Positions 31,664-40,534 are shown, counted from the stretch's first letter. The stretch is 64,000 nucleotides of DNA from Rhizobium johnstonii 3841 (GCF_000009265.1 NC_008384.1:124001-188000); one strand, 5' to 3'. A program made the numbers and translations. The notes: generated by a model not told the origin, from the sequence alone.

Positions 31664-31728
31664 CATCCATATCGCCGTCTTCATCCAGTTCGTGCACCGG
31701 TAAATAGGTATTCTTCGTAAGCGCCATC
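31664..31728 (-). pseudogene. Remnant of a gene related to that at 9945-10235, interrupted by the IS
   Basis: The minus frame reads MALTKNTYLPVHELDEDGDM then DGK. The 53 bp 31664-31716 match 9955-10007 at about 87 percent, and the KNTYLPVHELDEDGD peptide is identical apart from the end. The IS lies right at its C-terminal end; across the element the frame would continue ACAR and stop. Most of the N-terminal part of the gene is missing or diverged. Confidence 0.6.
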
Positions 31729-31830
31729 TCGCTCGCACCTTGACCACGATGTTTGGCGTTTCGAAGACTGCCGCCATGAGGCGGTCGGCGCTTCGCGCCA
31801 CCACCGGGCGTTCCCACAAGTAGATCGTCG

Positions 31831-32118
31831 CTATTTTCGGGGCCGCATTGATGCCCACCACTTGTTCGGGATGCCGTTCAGATGATCACGAAGTCTATCT
31901 TCGACATGCTCGGGACTCCAAACAGCCGCGCATTCTAGGCGGTCTGCCTCTTCAAAGCTGAGCCGGGACTCGGCATTCGCGATGGCATCATACGCTGATA
32001 TTTGGCCTGAAATCCGGTCTTGCTTGAAAAACATTGCGCCGTCCAACGCGGAGACTGTGGGTAGGTCAACCTTTCCGAGGACGGGCCATCGCCCGGACTC
32101 CGCCGCACTGTCCATCAC
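31831..32118 (-). CDS. Possible hypothetical protein (95 aa)
   Basis: The frame gives 95 residues with a protein-like composition (YDAIANAESRLSFEEADRLE; VWSPEHVEDRLRDHLNGIPN). No family is recognised. No strong ribosome site precedes the ATG codons at its start. It lies in the eroded stretch between the IS element and the hydrolase gene, so it could also be a fragment. Confidence 0.35.
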   Translation of the reverse strand: MMDSAAESGRWPVLGKVDLPTVSALDGAMFFKQDRISGQISAYDAIANAESRLSFEEADRLECAAVWSPEHVEDRLRDHLNGIPNKWWASMRPRK

Positions 32119-32583
32119 CCATAACTTGAAGAGAACCGCAGATCTCGCACGTCTTGAACCGGTTCTTCACGTTCGAAAACACCGTCGAGAAAGGCGAATA
32201 GCGGATGTGTTAGGGCGACGGCGTGAAATTGCTTTCCGTTTCCAATGTCGATCCTAACGATATCGCCTCGTTTCGGCTTTCTGCCCCTGACCATCGCGCC
32301 CTCGCTGTTCCAGCGGTACGTTTAACGGGTCCCGAGAAGTCCGCAAAGGGTGTGTTCCGGGGTGGATGATTGATCCTGTGGCGCCAAGGGGCGATTTGAC
32401 AGCGACGCGGGCACGATGCTGAGTGAGCCATCGCATGTCCGCAATCAACGGAGCTGATCGTTCCTGCCGCCCAAGGTGACTGACAAGGCCACTGCAACGA
32501 ATGTTAGGGCAATCAGGCTGCTGCCAAGCTACCGGATGAGAGCAGTGACGCCCATCCGGTAGCACGATCGCATTCGCCAGATG
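32119..32583. other. Region without a recognised gene
   Basis: No coding frame with convincing composition is visible on either strand. This is probably eroded DNA between the IS-flanked remnants and the hydrolase gene. Confidence 0.35.
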
Positions 32584-33672
32584 TTAGACGCTAAGGTGCT
32601 GGTCGAAGAACTGCTGAAGCTTATCAAACGGGATGACGTCAACCTTGTCATAGAGGTCGGTGTGGTTCGCTCCCGGGATAATCACCAATTCCTTAGGCTC
32701 CGCGGCCGCGGCATAAGCGGTTTCCGCAAAGTACAGAGAGTGAGCCTTCTCACCGTGAATGAACAGGACCGGGCGCGGCGAGATTTCTTTGATGTAAGTC
32801 AGGATCGGCATGTTCATGAACGACAGCGGGGTGGTCTGCGTCCAGGCGTTGCCCGAGTTGACCGCGCGCTTATGGTACCCGCGCGGCTTGCTGTAATAGT
32901 CGTGATAATCGACCAGGAACTGCGCTTCGCCACCCTTGAGTACATTGTAAGGCGTCTGATAGGCCGGAGTTCCTTTTTCGGCGTCCGCCCAACGCTGGCT
33001 GCTCATTTGCTCCAGCGCTTGTGTACGCTGTTCTAGAGTTACACTGTCGTTGTAGCCCTTGGACATGACGCGCGTCATGTCATACATGGTGCTGGCAACG
33101 ACGGCCTTGACGCGCTTGTCCACGGCGACGGCGTTCAACGCCATGCCGCCCCAACCGCAAACGCCAATCACACCGATCCGCTCGCGGTCCACTTCAGGGC
33201 GTAGTCCGATGAAGTCCACCGCAGCGCTGAAGTCCTCGGTGTTGATGTCCGGGGATGCGACATTCCGCGGCTCGCCGCTGCTTTCGCCCGTATAGGACGG
33301 ATCGAACGCGATCGTGATGAAACCACGTTCCGCCATGGTCTGAGCGTAGAGGCCTGAGGATTGCTCCTTCACCGCGCCAAACGGGCCGCCGACCACAATG
33401 GCCGGCAGAGTACCGGTGCTACGGTTTTTCGGCAGATAGAGATCGCCGACCAGGGTGATGCCATAGCGGTTCTGGAAGCTCACCTTCTCGTGGTCGACCT
33501 TACTGCTCTTCGGGAAGACCTTGTCCCATTCTGCATTTCCCTGTGCGAACGCGGGTGCGCCGGCGACCGATGCGACGCCAAGCGCTGCGACCCCGACGCC
33601 GGTCATCTTCAGCAAAGTGCGGCGTCCGGCGTCGGGTTCCTCATGATTGACGGTTTCGTTGGATGTGTTCAT
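32584..33672 (-). CDS. Exported alpha/beta hydrolase with Cys in the nucleophile elbow
   Basis: 362 aa. The N-terminus carries a Tat-type leader (R17-R18 in GRRTLLKMTGVG, Ala-rich to about 43 with AFA-Q). The hydrolase fold starts near 62. The nucleophile elbow reads GVIGVCGWGG with C172 in place of Ser; the acid and base would be in FIHGEKAHS and PGANHTDLYD. The best family fit is the dienelactone hydrolase-related, YcjY-like group, in which a Cys nucleophile is found. Activity could be a lactonase or thioesterase. It reads away from irr (about 375 bp). Confidence 0.9.
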   Translation of the reverse strand: MNTSNETVNHEEPDAGRRTLLKMTGVGVAALGVASVAGAPAFAQGNAEWDKVFPKSSKVDHEKVSFQNRYGITLVGDLYLPKNRSTGTLPAIVVGGPFGAVKEQSSGLYAQTMAERGFITIAFDPSYTGESSGEPRNVASPDINTEDFSAAVDFIGLRPEVDRERIGVIGVCGWGGMALNAVAVDKRVKAVVASTMYDMTRVMSKGYNDSVTLEQRTQALEQMSSQRWADAEKGTPAYQTPYNVLKGGEAQFLVDYHDYYSKPRGYHKRAVNSGNAWTQTTPLSFMNMPILTYIKEISPRPVLFIHGEKAHSLYFAETAYAAAAEPKELVIIPGANHTDLYDKVDVIPFDKLQQFFDQHLSV

Positions 33673-34046
33673 GTCGATCTCCAGTTGTTGTGGCTGTCTG
33701 ACCGAGATGTAATGGACACCATGCCTTGCGATTAGGTCGGGCGTTTCGCTCGTTATTATGAGGAATTTTCATCAATGCGGCGGCGTGTCGTCGAAGCGAG
33801 CTTTGGCGCTTGGCGCTGTTGCCTCGCGAGAAGGGCCGCTGATGCGGCCCTACACTCAATCACAAGCTGGTCCAGCCGACTTCCCGATCACGCTTGATAC
33901 GGAAGGTTTGATGAAAGGCCTACCTGTTGGGCCTCAATCATGAGGCAATAACGCTGCGTTATAGGGCAGTTAAGGTCGATGTAGCCGGGCGAGCTACAGC
34001 GAGGATATAGGTGGGAGGATCACAAAGTGGAACTTGGGTGAACAGC
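33673..34046. other. Divergent promoter region between the hydrolase and irr
   Basis: Contains several symmetric elements: an 8-bp hairpin at 33832-33851 (AGGGCCGC, loop TGAT, GCGGCCCT), a small one near 33931-33946 (GCCTCA, TGAGGC), and a perfect 15-bp dyad at 33948-33962 listed separately. No gene. Confidence 0.4.
33948..33962. promoter_or_regulatory. Perfect 15-bp dyad upstream of irr
   Basis: ATAACGCTGCGTTAT has 7-bp arms that match exactly around a single central base. It lies 85 bp upstream of the irr ATG. The shape ATAAC-N5-GTTAT equals the sites found in the sugar-acid island. It may be an operator for Irr itself, for the LysR at 48109, or for another factor. Confidence 0.5.
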
Positions 34047-34463
34047 ATGGAACGCACATCTTCGGTTGCCAGAGACCTGCGTGCGGTGGGACTGAGGCCG
34101 ACCGAGCAACGCATTGCTTTGTTCAACCTCCTCTTTGCCGGCGGCCATCGCCACGTCACAGCCGAGGAGCTTCATGCGGAAGTGCTTGCGCATGGGATCA
34201 GTCTGTCGGTCGCTACGGTCTACAATGCCCTGAACGATTTCACCGTAGCCGGGCTGGTTCGAGTGCTCGCAGTCGAAGGCGCGCGCACCTGGTTCGACAC
34301 CAACATTTCGGATCACCACCATTTTTATGTCGAGGGCGACGGCGAAATCCGGGACATCGATGCCAGCAGCATCTCGATAGCCAACATTCCCGAGCCGCCG
34401 GAAGGATTTGAGATAGCCAATATCGACGTTGTAATCCGGGTACGTCCGATTTCAGGCCGATGA
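34047..34463 (+). CDS. irr: Iron response regulator Irr (Fur family)
   Basis: 138 aa from the ATG at 34047. The winged-helix part (RDLRAVGLRPTEQRIALFNL, HVTAEELHAEVLAHGISLSV, ATVYNALNDFTVAGLVRVL) is followed by the dimer domain with the Irr hallmark DHHHFYVEGDGEI and the ending IANIPEPPEGFEIANIDVVI. Irr represses or activates iron and haem genes of alphaproteobacteria and is degraded or inactivated on haem binding; HHH is the haem-binding site in rhizobial Irr. The MFS gene follows after 58 bp and may be co-regulated. Confidence 0.92.
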   Translation: MERTSSVARDLRAVGLRPTEQRIALFNLLFAGGHRHVTAEELHAEVLAHGISLSVATVYNALNDFTVAGLVRVLAVEGARTWFDTNISDHHHFYVEGDGEIRDIDASSISIANIPEPPEGFEIANIDVVIRVRPISGR

Positions 34464-34521
34464 GCATGTTCGGGACGATGGCTCATGTCGTCTTATACTC
34501 CTTGAGCTTGGAGCATGAACA

Positions 34522-35694
34522 TTGACAGCGCGAGCCAATGTCCTCGTTACACTCGCGCCTAAAATGGCGGTCGTTTTCGTGGGCTTCCTCATAGCCGGTA
34601 TGGGGATAACCGTGCTTCCGATCCACGTCAGTAGTGACTTGGGCTTCGGCACGTTCGTGATCGGGCTGATAACTGGCAGCCAATTCTGTGCGTCCCTGAT
34701 GACGAGATTGTGGGCCGGCGATTTTGCGGATCGTAAGGGGCCGAAAAAGGCGGTCATCTTGGGACTGTCCTTGGCGGCTGCCGCCGGCGCACTGTATCTC
34801 GCTTCCTTGATCACCATCAGTCAACCTGTCTTGTCTGCCGCGATCCTTGTCGCCGGGCGCGGTGTGCTTGGTGCCGGGGAGAGTCTTATCATTACCGGGT
34901 CAGTGGCTTGGGGCCTGGCCACCGTCGGATCACAGCATTCAGGGAAGGTGATTGCGTGGATCGGCACTGCAATGTTTGGAGCGCTCGCAGCGGGTGCGCC
35001 CATCGGAAGCGCCTTGTTTGCAGTGCAAGGCTTTGCAGCGATCGCGGCGGCGACAATCTTGTTGCCTCTGTTGATGGCTGCGATGGTTGCACCGCTTGAG
35101 TCCGTGTCAGGCCGCTCTTCGCCGTCCGCCTCCAGGCTTAGCGTCATCAGAGCCGTTTGGCTCCCGGGGCTCGGTTCTGCATTCGCCAGTCTCGGTTACG
35201 GAAGCATCCTTGCATTCTCCAGTCTGTTATTCGTTGACCGCCAGTGGGCAGACGGGTGGCTTGCCGTGACGTCCTTCGCGACGGCGTTGGTCGCAAGTCG
35301 TATCTTGCTTGGACATCTCCCCGACAGGCTTGGCGGTCCGTTTACCGCACTCGTGTTTGCCATCGTAGAAGCGATCGGTCTTGTGACGATGGGACTCGCC
35401 TCCCAGCCGATCGTCGCCCTGGCGGGAGCCGCCTTGGTAGGCTTCGGCTATTCCCTCGTTTTCCCGGGGTTTGGCATCGCCGTCGTCCGGGCCGCCCCCT
35501 CGCAAAGTCGCGGTATGGCCATGGGACTGTATTCAGCCTGTCTTGATGTCGCGCTTGCGTTCAGCGGGCCGGCGCTGGGGTTGGTTGGTGATGTCGCCGG
35601 GCTGCCGACCATCTTCGTGACAACGGGTGGTCTCGTGTCGCTATCAACGTTCGTGGCACTGTTTATCATCAGGCGTGGACAAGCCTGCAACTGA
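34522..35694 (+). CDS. MFS transporter (YhhS/YfcJ-like)
   Basis: 390 aa, about 12 hydrophobic segments. The first is PKMAVVFVGFLIAGMGITVL, and the loop between helices 2 and 3 carries the MFS motif A-like ADRKGPKKAV. The C-terminal half has GHLPDRLGGPFTAL. The gene starts with TTG at 34522, with GGAG at good spacing upstream; the ATG at 34515 is in another frame. Relatives are proton-driven drug or sugar exporters. It follows irr on the same strand. Confidence 0.9.
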   Translation: MTARANVLVTLAPKMAVVFVGFLIAGMGITVLPIHVSSDLGFGTFVIGLITGSQFCASLMTRLWAGDFADRKGPKKAVILGLSLAAAAGALYLASLITISQPVLSAAILVAGRGVLGAGESLIITGSVAWGLATVGSQHSGKVIAWIGTAMFGALAAGAPIGSALFAVQGFAAIAAATILLPLLMAAMVAPLESVSGRSSPSASRLSVIRAVWLPGLGSAFASLGYGSILAFSSLLFVDRQWADGWLAVTSFATALVASRILLGHLPDRLGGPFTALVFAIVEAIGLVTMGLASQPIVALAGAALVGFGYSLVFPGFGIAVVRAAPSQSRGMAMGLYSACLDVALAFSGPALGLVGDVAGLPTIFVTTGGLVSLSTFVALFIIRRGQACN

Positions 35695-35995
35695 GCCCAA
35701 AGGAATGCCCTGCCTTCGACAGTTTCTCGGTATTGGGGACGACGAAGATCGACTATCCTAGTGGCAGAACATCTTGTTAACCGATCCCTCTAACGCATTG
35801 TTTGGCCTCGGCTAATACAGCCAGGGCGATACAACGCGGACGGAAAAATGGAAAAGTCGCTATTTATCGCCAGAAAATACACTACGCCCTGTTTTCTGGG
35901 TGCAATGAGTATTGGCCGCAGGCACGACGATAAAAAGCGGGCCACTGAGATAGCGGCCAGCTTTTGGTTAAATGGCGGTCGAATCCCTGCGTGCG
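35695..35995. other. Intergenic region between convergent MFS and sugar-acid operon
   Basis: No gene is supported. An 8-bp inverted repeat (CCAGAAAA, 14-bp spacer, TTTTCTGG) lies at 35870-35899 and could be a bidirectional terminator for the converging transcripts. Confidence 0.4.
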
Positions 35996-36910
35996 TTACC
36001 GCGCTCCCTTGCGAACTTCTTCCTCCATGTCCACGCCGTTCAGCTTCCCAACCAGGTCACTGAGCATAGGCACGAAGTCGTCGCCGTGTCCGATAGCCTC
36101 GGCGTGCGTGTAGTACTGGACCGCAGCAGACGCCATCACGCTGGTCACCTTGGAGTCGGCAGCCATGTTGTTGACGTAGCGAAGGTCTTTCGCCGCGTAT
36201 GAGATCATGAACCTGTGGGCATCGCGGTCACGTTCGACGACGTATTTCATGAAGGTGCCGAAGAAGCCGCTGTCCATCCGGCTACCCGTGATGACATCGC
36301 GTATCGCCTGTGGCGAAATGCCAATTTTTGCTCCGAGGACAACCGCTTCGGCATAGAGAGCACCGTAGCTCATTCCGATGAAGTTCATCAGCAACTTCAT
36401 CTTGTGGCCGTTCCCCACGGCACCTACCCGGACGATCCGACCGGCCCAGCATTCGATGACAGGCTTCACACGCTCGAAAACTTCGTCGTCGCCTGCGACC
36501 ATCGCGTCGAGAGTGCCTTCTTCAGCCTCCTTGGGCGTGCGGCCGAGTGAGGCGTCGATCAAGGTAGCGCCAGCCGCCTGAAGCTCCTGTGCGAGCAGCA
36601 GGGTGGACGAGGGGTCGGAGGTCGAAGTGTCGATCACGACCAGTCCAGGACGTGCGCCGGCAATGATACCGTCGCTAGCTTTGACGACCTTTTCAACCTG
36701 ACCCGAGTTCTGCAGGCATATGTGAATGATGTCGCACTTCTCGGCCATGTCCTTGGGGCTGGCAGCGCTCTTAGCGCCGATCTCCAGAAGCGTGGGCATG
36801 GGGCGTTGATCAAGGAACCAAAGCTCATAGCCCTTGATGCGAATATTCTTCGCCATCCCGTGTCCCATCATGCCAACGCCGATAAAGCCGATGACTGGTT
36901 TGTTGCTCAT
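35996..36910 (-). CDS. NAD(P)-dependent beta-hydroxyacid dehydrogenase (GarR/3-HIBADH family)
   Basis: 304 aa from the ATG at 36910, preceded by GGAGAGGAG. The N-terminal Rossmann motif is GFIGVGMMGHGMA, the catalytic lysine lies in GNGHKMKLLMNF, and the C-terminal helical domain is complete. The substrate loop is atypical: where the family has DAPVSGG, this protein reads DASLGRTPKEAEEG. That suggests a changed substrate within the beta-hydroxyacid family. It is the last gene of the 4-carbon acid-sugar operon, 26 bp after otnI, and adds a second dehydrogenase to the LtnD-like one. Confidence 0.9.
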   Translation of the reverse strand: MSNKPVIGFIGVGMMGHGMAKNIRIKGYELWFLDQRPMPTLLEIGAKSAASPKDMAEKCDIIHICLQNSGQVEKVVKASDGIIAGARPGLVVIDTSTSDPSSTLLLAQELQAAGATLIDASLGRTPKEAEEGTLDAMVAGDDEVFERVKPVIECWAGRIVRVGAVGNGHKMKLLMNFIGMSYGALYAEAVVLGAKIGISPQAIRDVITGSRMDSGFFGTFMKYVVERDRDAHRFMISYAAKDLRYVNNMAADSKVTSVMASAAVQYYTHAEAIGHGDDFVPMLSDLVGKLNGVDMEEEVRKGAR

Positions 36911-36936
36911 GGAAATCTCCTCTCCGAATTTCTCTG

Positions 36937-37698
36937 TCAGTCTTCGAATGATGCAAGCCAGGCGAGATCGGGCACCGGCCCGTTGGCCGGCAGGTATTCG
37001 GCACCAATCGGCCGCGCCCAACCGAGTTCGCGAACGCGGCGCAGCGTGAACGAATAGTCAAGCTCGCCATGGTCGGGGCTTCCACGATCGGGCACGGAGG
37101 CAATCTGCACATGGCCGATCACGGGCAGGTTCGCCTCGAAACGGCGCGTGACGTCACCACCCATGATCTGGACGTGATAGAAGTCGAACATCATTTTGAG
37201 GTTCGGTCGCGCTGCCTCGCGGATGATGTCTGCTGCCTGCTCGACCGTGCTGAGAAAGTACCCCGGTGCATTGTAGTGGTTGAGGGGTTCGATCAAGATC
37301 GTGATGTTCGATCCCGCTTTCTCACAGGCGTATGCGAGGTTCTCGATGAACGCTGAACGCGCGCGGGGGCCGCTCGAATTTCCGGCCATGACATGGATCG
37401 CGCCGGCTGAAATCTCGGTCGCGTATTGAACGGCCTGGTCGATTGCAGCGCGCGCTTCCTCTTCGCGCCCAGGAAGGGCGGACAATCCGTTTTCACCATC
37501 TGAAACACTGCCGCGCGAGGTGTTCAAACCGAGCATCTTGAGCCCGGTCTGCTCCAAGGCCGCTTTGACCTCCGAGGCAAGATCCGCATACGGCCAATGG
37601 CACTCCACCGCATCGAAGCCTGCATCCTTAGCAACCCTGATAGCATCGGGCAGCGGACGATCATTCCAAAGGAAGCCCAGGTTCGCGGAGAATTTCAT
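36937..37698 (-). CDS. otnI: 2-oxo-tetronate isomerase OtnI (hydroxypyruvate isomerase family)
   Basis: 253 aa from the ATG at 37698, which overlaps the otnC stop by 4 bp. TIM-barrel of the Hyi group: MKFSANLGFLWNDRPLPDAI at the start, DAVECHWPY, the metal-binding Glu in ILIEPLNHYNAPGYFLS, MMFDFYHVQIMGGD, HVQIASVPDRGSPDHGELDY and GAEYLP. OtnI interconverts 2-oxo-tetronate and 3-oxo-tetronate in threonate and erythronate breakdown. Its neighbours otnC and otnK make the role clear, although specificity for four-carbon acids is family knowledge. Confidence 0.92.
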   Translation of the reverse strand: MKFSANLGFLWNDRPLPDAIRVAKDAGFDAVECHWPYADLASEVKAALEQTGLKMLGLNTSRGSVSDGENGLSALPGREEEARAAIDQAVQYATEISAGAIHVMAGNSSGPRARSAFIENLAYACEKAGSNITILIEPLNHYNAPGYFLSTVEQAADIIREAARPNLKMMFDFYHVQIMGGDVTRRFEANLPVIGHVQIASVPDRGSPDHGELDYSFTLRRVRELGWARPIGAEYLPANGPVPDLAWLASFED

Positions 37699-38345
37699 GC
37701 TTCCCACTCCACATTGAATGTTGTCACGACGTCGAGAATCTCTTCCGCCTTGAGCTGGCGGGGGCGGCATCCGCAGGTCAGCATCGCGAGCCGCGCTGTG
37801 GCCTCCAGCTCCTCGATCGCATTGCAGGCCGCCTCCACGTCTTTCCCGGCGACGACCGGCCCATGATTGGCAAGCATCACGGCAGTACGCTTTCCCGCCA
37901 GCCCGCGGACGGCTTCACCCATCGCGGGGTCGCCCGGTCGGAAAAAGGGCAGCAGTTTGACGCGGCCGAGCTGCATGATCGCGTATGGCGTGAGAGGCGG
38001 GAGAAAGTCGTCTTCGTTGATATCCGGCATCATCGACCAGGCGACTGCATGGCAGGAGTGCAGGTGAACAACAGCGCCCGCTTGGCTTCGGGTGTCGTAG
38101 AATGCGGAGTGGAGAGGCATTTCCTTGGTGGGTTTGTCGCCTTCAACGTGCCGTCCGTCGTTATCAAAGCGGCTTAGGCGCGACGGATCGAGGCGACCGA
38201 AACTTGTCCCCGTGGGAGATACCAAAAGACCGCCGTCCGAGATGCGCGCCGATATGTTGCCCGTCGATCCGTGCGTGAGCCCTCGGTCGAAAAGTGACTT
38301 TGCAAGATTGCAGATTTGTTCGCGTAGGCGAGCTTCTTCCGTCAT
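37695..38345 (-). CDS. otnC: 3-oxo-tetronate 4-phosphate decarboxylase OtnC (class II aldolase family)
   Basis: 216 aa. Class II aldolase/adducin fold: GLTHGSTGNISARISDGGLL with the substrate-binding GSTGNIS, VSPTGTSFGRLDP, the metal ligands of VHLHSCHAVAWS, and LANHGPVVAGKD with the third histidine. OtnC decarboxylates 3-oxo-tetronate 4-phosphate to dihydroxyacetone phosphate and CO2. The gene overlaps both otnK and otnI by 4 bp, giving tight coupling. L-fuculose-phosphate-type aldolases are the alternative within this family, but the context points to OtnC. Confidence 0.93.
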   Translation of the reverse strand: MTEEARLREQICNLAKSLFDRGLTHGSTGNISARISDGGLLVSPTGTSFGRLDPSRLSRFDNDGRHVEGDKPTKEMPLHSAFYDTRSQAGAVVHLHSCHAVAWSMMPDINEDDFLPPLTPYAIMQLGRVKLLPFFRPGDPAMGEAVRGLAGKRTAVMLANHGPVVAGKDVEAACNAIEELEATARLAMLTCGCRPRQLKAEEILDVVTTFNVEWEA

Positions 38346-39610
38346 TGATCGAGAACCTCCAAGGCCCTCGAGAAGAATTCCTCGCTACCAAAGTTACCGG
38401 ATTTGAGAGTGACCGCGATCCTGGCTTTCTGCGAGGTCGCGAAACACCACGGAACGCCAGGTGCGATCTCAGCCCCGATGTTGAGGCGGCTCACACTCAA
38501 AGCCTTTGTCACCGAGCCAGAGGTCTCGCCACCCGCAACAACAAACCTGCGGTAGCCGCTATCTCGAGCTTCCTCCGCACATGCCGCCAAGGTTTGCTCA
38601 ATAAGAGAGCCAGCACGATCTACGCCCAATCGTTCCTGCGCAGCACGGACCGCGTCAGGTGCCGCGGTTGCGTAGATCAGGGGGGTGACGGAAGAATTCT
38701 GCGCAGCCAACCAGTTAAGCACCTTTGCATTGCCGGTCTCGGCGATCTCCAGGGGATCGAGTCTGAAGCTGGGTCCGCCCTTCGACAAGAACTCGGCGAC
38801 TTGGCGGTTGGTCATCGCAGAGCAACTGCCGGACAGCACAATAGCGGGACCGGGATCGAACGAGCGGGAACCGGATGCCGCCGATCTCTCGATCCGACCT
38901 TGTTTTGCCCACAGCTCGGGCAGGGGCATTGCTACGGCGCTGCCTCCCGTCAGAAGAACCATGTCCTGGCAAGCTTCCGCGATGATATAGAGGTCATCGT
39001 TGGCGACCGCGTCGACAACGACGTGGGCAACGCCCTCCGAGGCAAGCTTCGACAGTCGGTCGTTTAGGGAAGCAGGGCCTTTGGCGACAGACAGGCGGTT
39101 TGCCAAACCGACGGGCTTCGTGACCTGCGGCGCGAGAAGGCGGGCAAGGTTGGAGTCCCGCATCGGCGTGAGGGGATGATCCTTCATCGCGCTTTCGGAA
39201 AGAGGCTGATCACCCACGAACAGATTTCCCATGAAGATGGCGCGGCCGTTCTCCGGAAACGCAGGGCAATAAATGGTCTGGCTGACGCCGAGCGATACCA
39301 TAAGGGCCTCGGCCACGGGACCGATGTTGCCCTTAGCTGTCGAGTCGAAAGTAGAGCAATATTTCCAGAAGAAGCGCTGAGCACCAGCGTCCTTCAGCCA
39401 TTGGAGAGCTGCCTGTGTTTCTTGCACCGCTTCATCGACGGGGCTGGTGCGGCACTTGAGGGCGATGATCTCCAGGGGGGCGGTGTTCTGCGGCGGTTCG
39501 GCCGGCACACCAATCCTAAGGGAAACCGAAACGCCTGATCGAGCAAGCAATCCAGCCAGATCGGTCGCGCCGGTGAAGTCATCGGCGATTGCGCCAAAGA
39601 ACGTTGCCAT
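38342..39610 (-). CDS. otnK: 3-oxo-tetronate kinase OtnK
   Basis: 422 aa, a DUF1537 four-carbon acid sugar kinase. The N-terminal substrate domain opens FGAIADDFTGATDLAGLLAR, the family signature, and has KYCSTFDSTAKGNIGPVAEA. The C-terminal nucleotide domain contains FVVAGGETSGSVTKAL and GAEIAPGVPWC. It phosphorylates 3-oxo-tetronate at O4 with ATP. D-threonate kinases share the fold, but the neighbours otnC and otnI favour OtnK. It begins 24 bp after ltnD and overlaps otnC by 4 bp. Confidence 0.95.
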   Translation of the reverse strand: MATFFGAIADDFTGATDLAGLLARSGVSVSLRIGVPAEPPQNTAPLEIIALKCRTSPVDEAVQETQAALQWLKDAGAQRFFWKYCSTFDSTAKGNIGPVAEALMVSLGVSQTIYCPAFPENGRAIFMGNLFVGDQPLSESAMKDHPLTPMRDSNLARLLAPQVTKPVGLANRLSVAKGPASLNDRLSKLASEGVAHVVVDAVANDDLYIIAEACQDMVLLTGGSAVAMPLPELWAKQGRIERSAASGSRSFDPGPAIVLSGSCSAMTNRQVAEFLSKGGPSFRLDPLEIAETGNAKVLNWLAAQNSSVTPLIYATAAPDAVRAAQERLGVDRAGSLIEQTLAACAEEARDSGYRRFVVAGGETSGSVTKALSVSRLNIGAEIAPGVPWCFATSQKARIAVTLKSGNFGSEEFFSRALEVLDQ

Positions 39611-39634
39611 ATTGTCTGTCCCTACCGGATTAGC

Positions 39635-40534
39635 TCACGACCCGGGCTTCACGCCGGGAAGCTCGATGCCGGCGTTGCGTGCATAAACTTTGGCCACTGC
39701 GGCATCATCTTCACGACCAAGTCCCATGCCCGAGGCAGCAACGAATTGCTGGAGCGCCGCGGCAGTGAGTGGAGCTGCGAACTTCGACGCTCTCGCGACG
39801 TCGAGGACAATGCCAAGGTCCTTGGGCCAGATGTCGACAGCCGAATGAGGCGCATAGTCGCCGGATGCTACGTGCGGGGCGCGGTTTTCCAGCATCCAGC
39901 TTGTACCGGCGCATTGCGGAATAACCTTGAGGAATGTCTCGGGATCGATGCCCTGCGTAATGCCAAAAGTAATGGCCTCGGCCATTGCCGCGATGTGCGT
40001 GCCGGCGAGCATCTGGTTGACTGTCTTCATGGCCGAACCTACGCCAGCGGCATCACCCAGCTCGAAGACCGTCTCCGCAAGCGCATCCAGGGCGGGGCGG
40101 GCGCACGAGAACGCCTCGGAAGTACCGGAAGCCATTATCGAAAGTTTGCCGTTGGCGGCTTTGACGGAACCGCCCGAGATCGGCGCGTCGAGAAAGTGAA
40201 TGCCTCGTTCCGAAGAGCGCTCGGCCGCTCTTCTCGCATAGTCGGGGGCAACGGTGACGCACATGATCACGACGGCACCGGGCGAAAGCTTCGAGACAAC
40301 GCCATCCTTGCCGAACAGCACTTCTTCGGTCTGTGCTGAATTCAGAACGACAACGACGACTGCATCGAGTTCACCCGCGGCCGCATTGAGATCGCTCTCA
40401 GAGCCCCCGGCGCCGCGAAGGCGCTTTACAGCCTCGGGGTTCACGTCTGCACCGAAGACTTCATGGCCTGCCTGAACGAGGGAGGAAGCCATCCCGAATC
40501 CCATCGAGCCCAGTCCGAAAACGCCAACTTTCAT
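39635..40534 (-). CDS. ltnD: L-threonate dehydrogenase-like LtnD
   Basis: 300 aa minus Met from the ATG at 40534 (MKVGVFGLGSMGFGMASSLV). The substrate loop LDAPISGGSVKAANGKLSIM and the catalytic lysine in GSAMKTVNQMLAGTH fit the beta-hydroxyacid dehydrogenase family. LtnD oxidises L-threonate at C2 to 2-oxo-tetronate with NAD, the entry step before OtnI. The family also has glycerate and hydroxyisobutyrate enzymes; the otn context supports LtnD. It lies 25 bp after the tartrate dehydrogenase-like gene. Confidence 0.9.
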   Translation of the reverse strand: MKVGVFGLGSMGFGMASSLVQAGHEVFGADVNPEAVKRLRGAGGSESDLNAAAGELDAVVVVVLNSAQTEEVLFGKDGVVSKLSPGAVVIMCVTVAPDYARRAAERSSERGIHFLDAPISGGSVKAANGKLSIMASGTSEAFSCARPALDALAETVFELGDAAGVGSAMKTVNQMLAGTHIAAMAEAITFGITQGIDPETFLKVIPQCAGTSWMLENRAPHVASGDYAPHSAVDIWPKDLGIVLDVARASKFAAPLTAAALQQFVAASGMGLGREDDAAVAKVYARNAGIELPGVKPGS

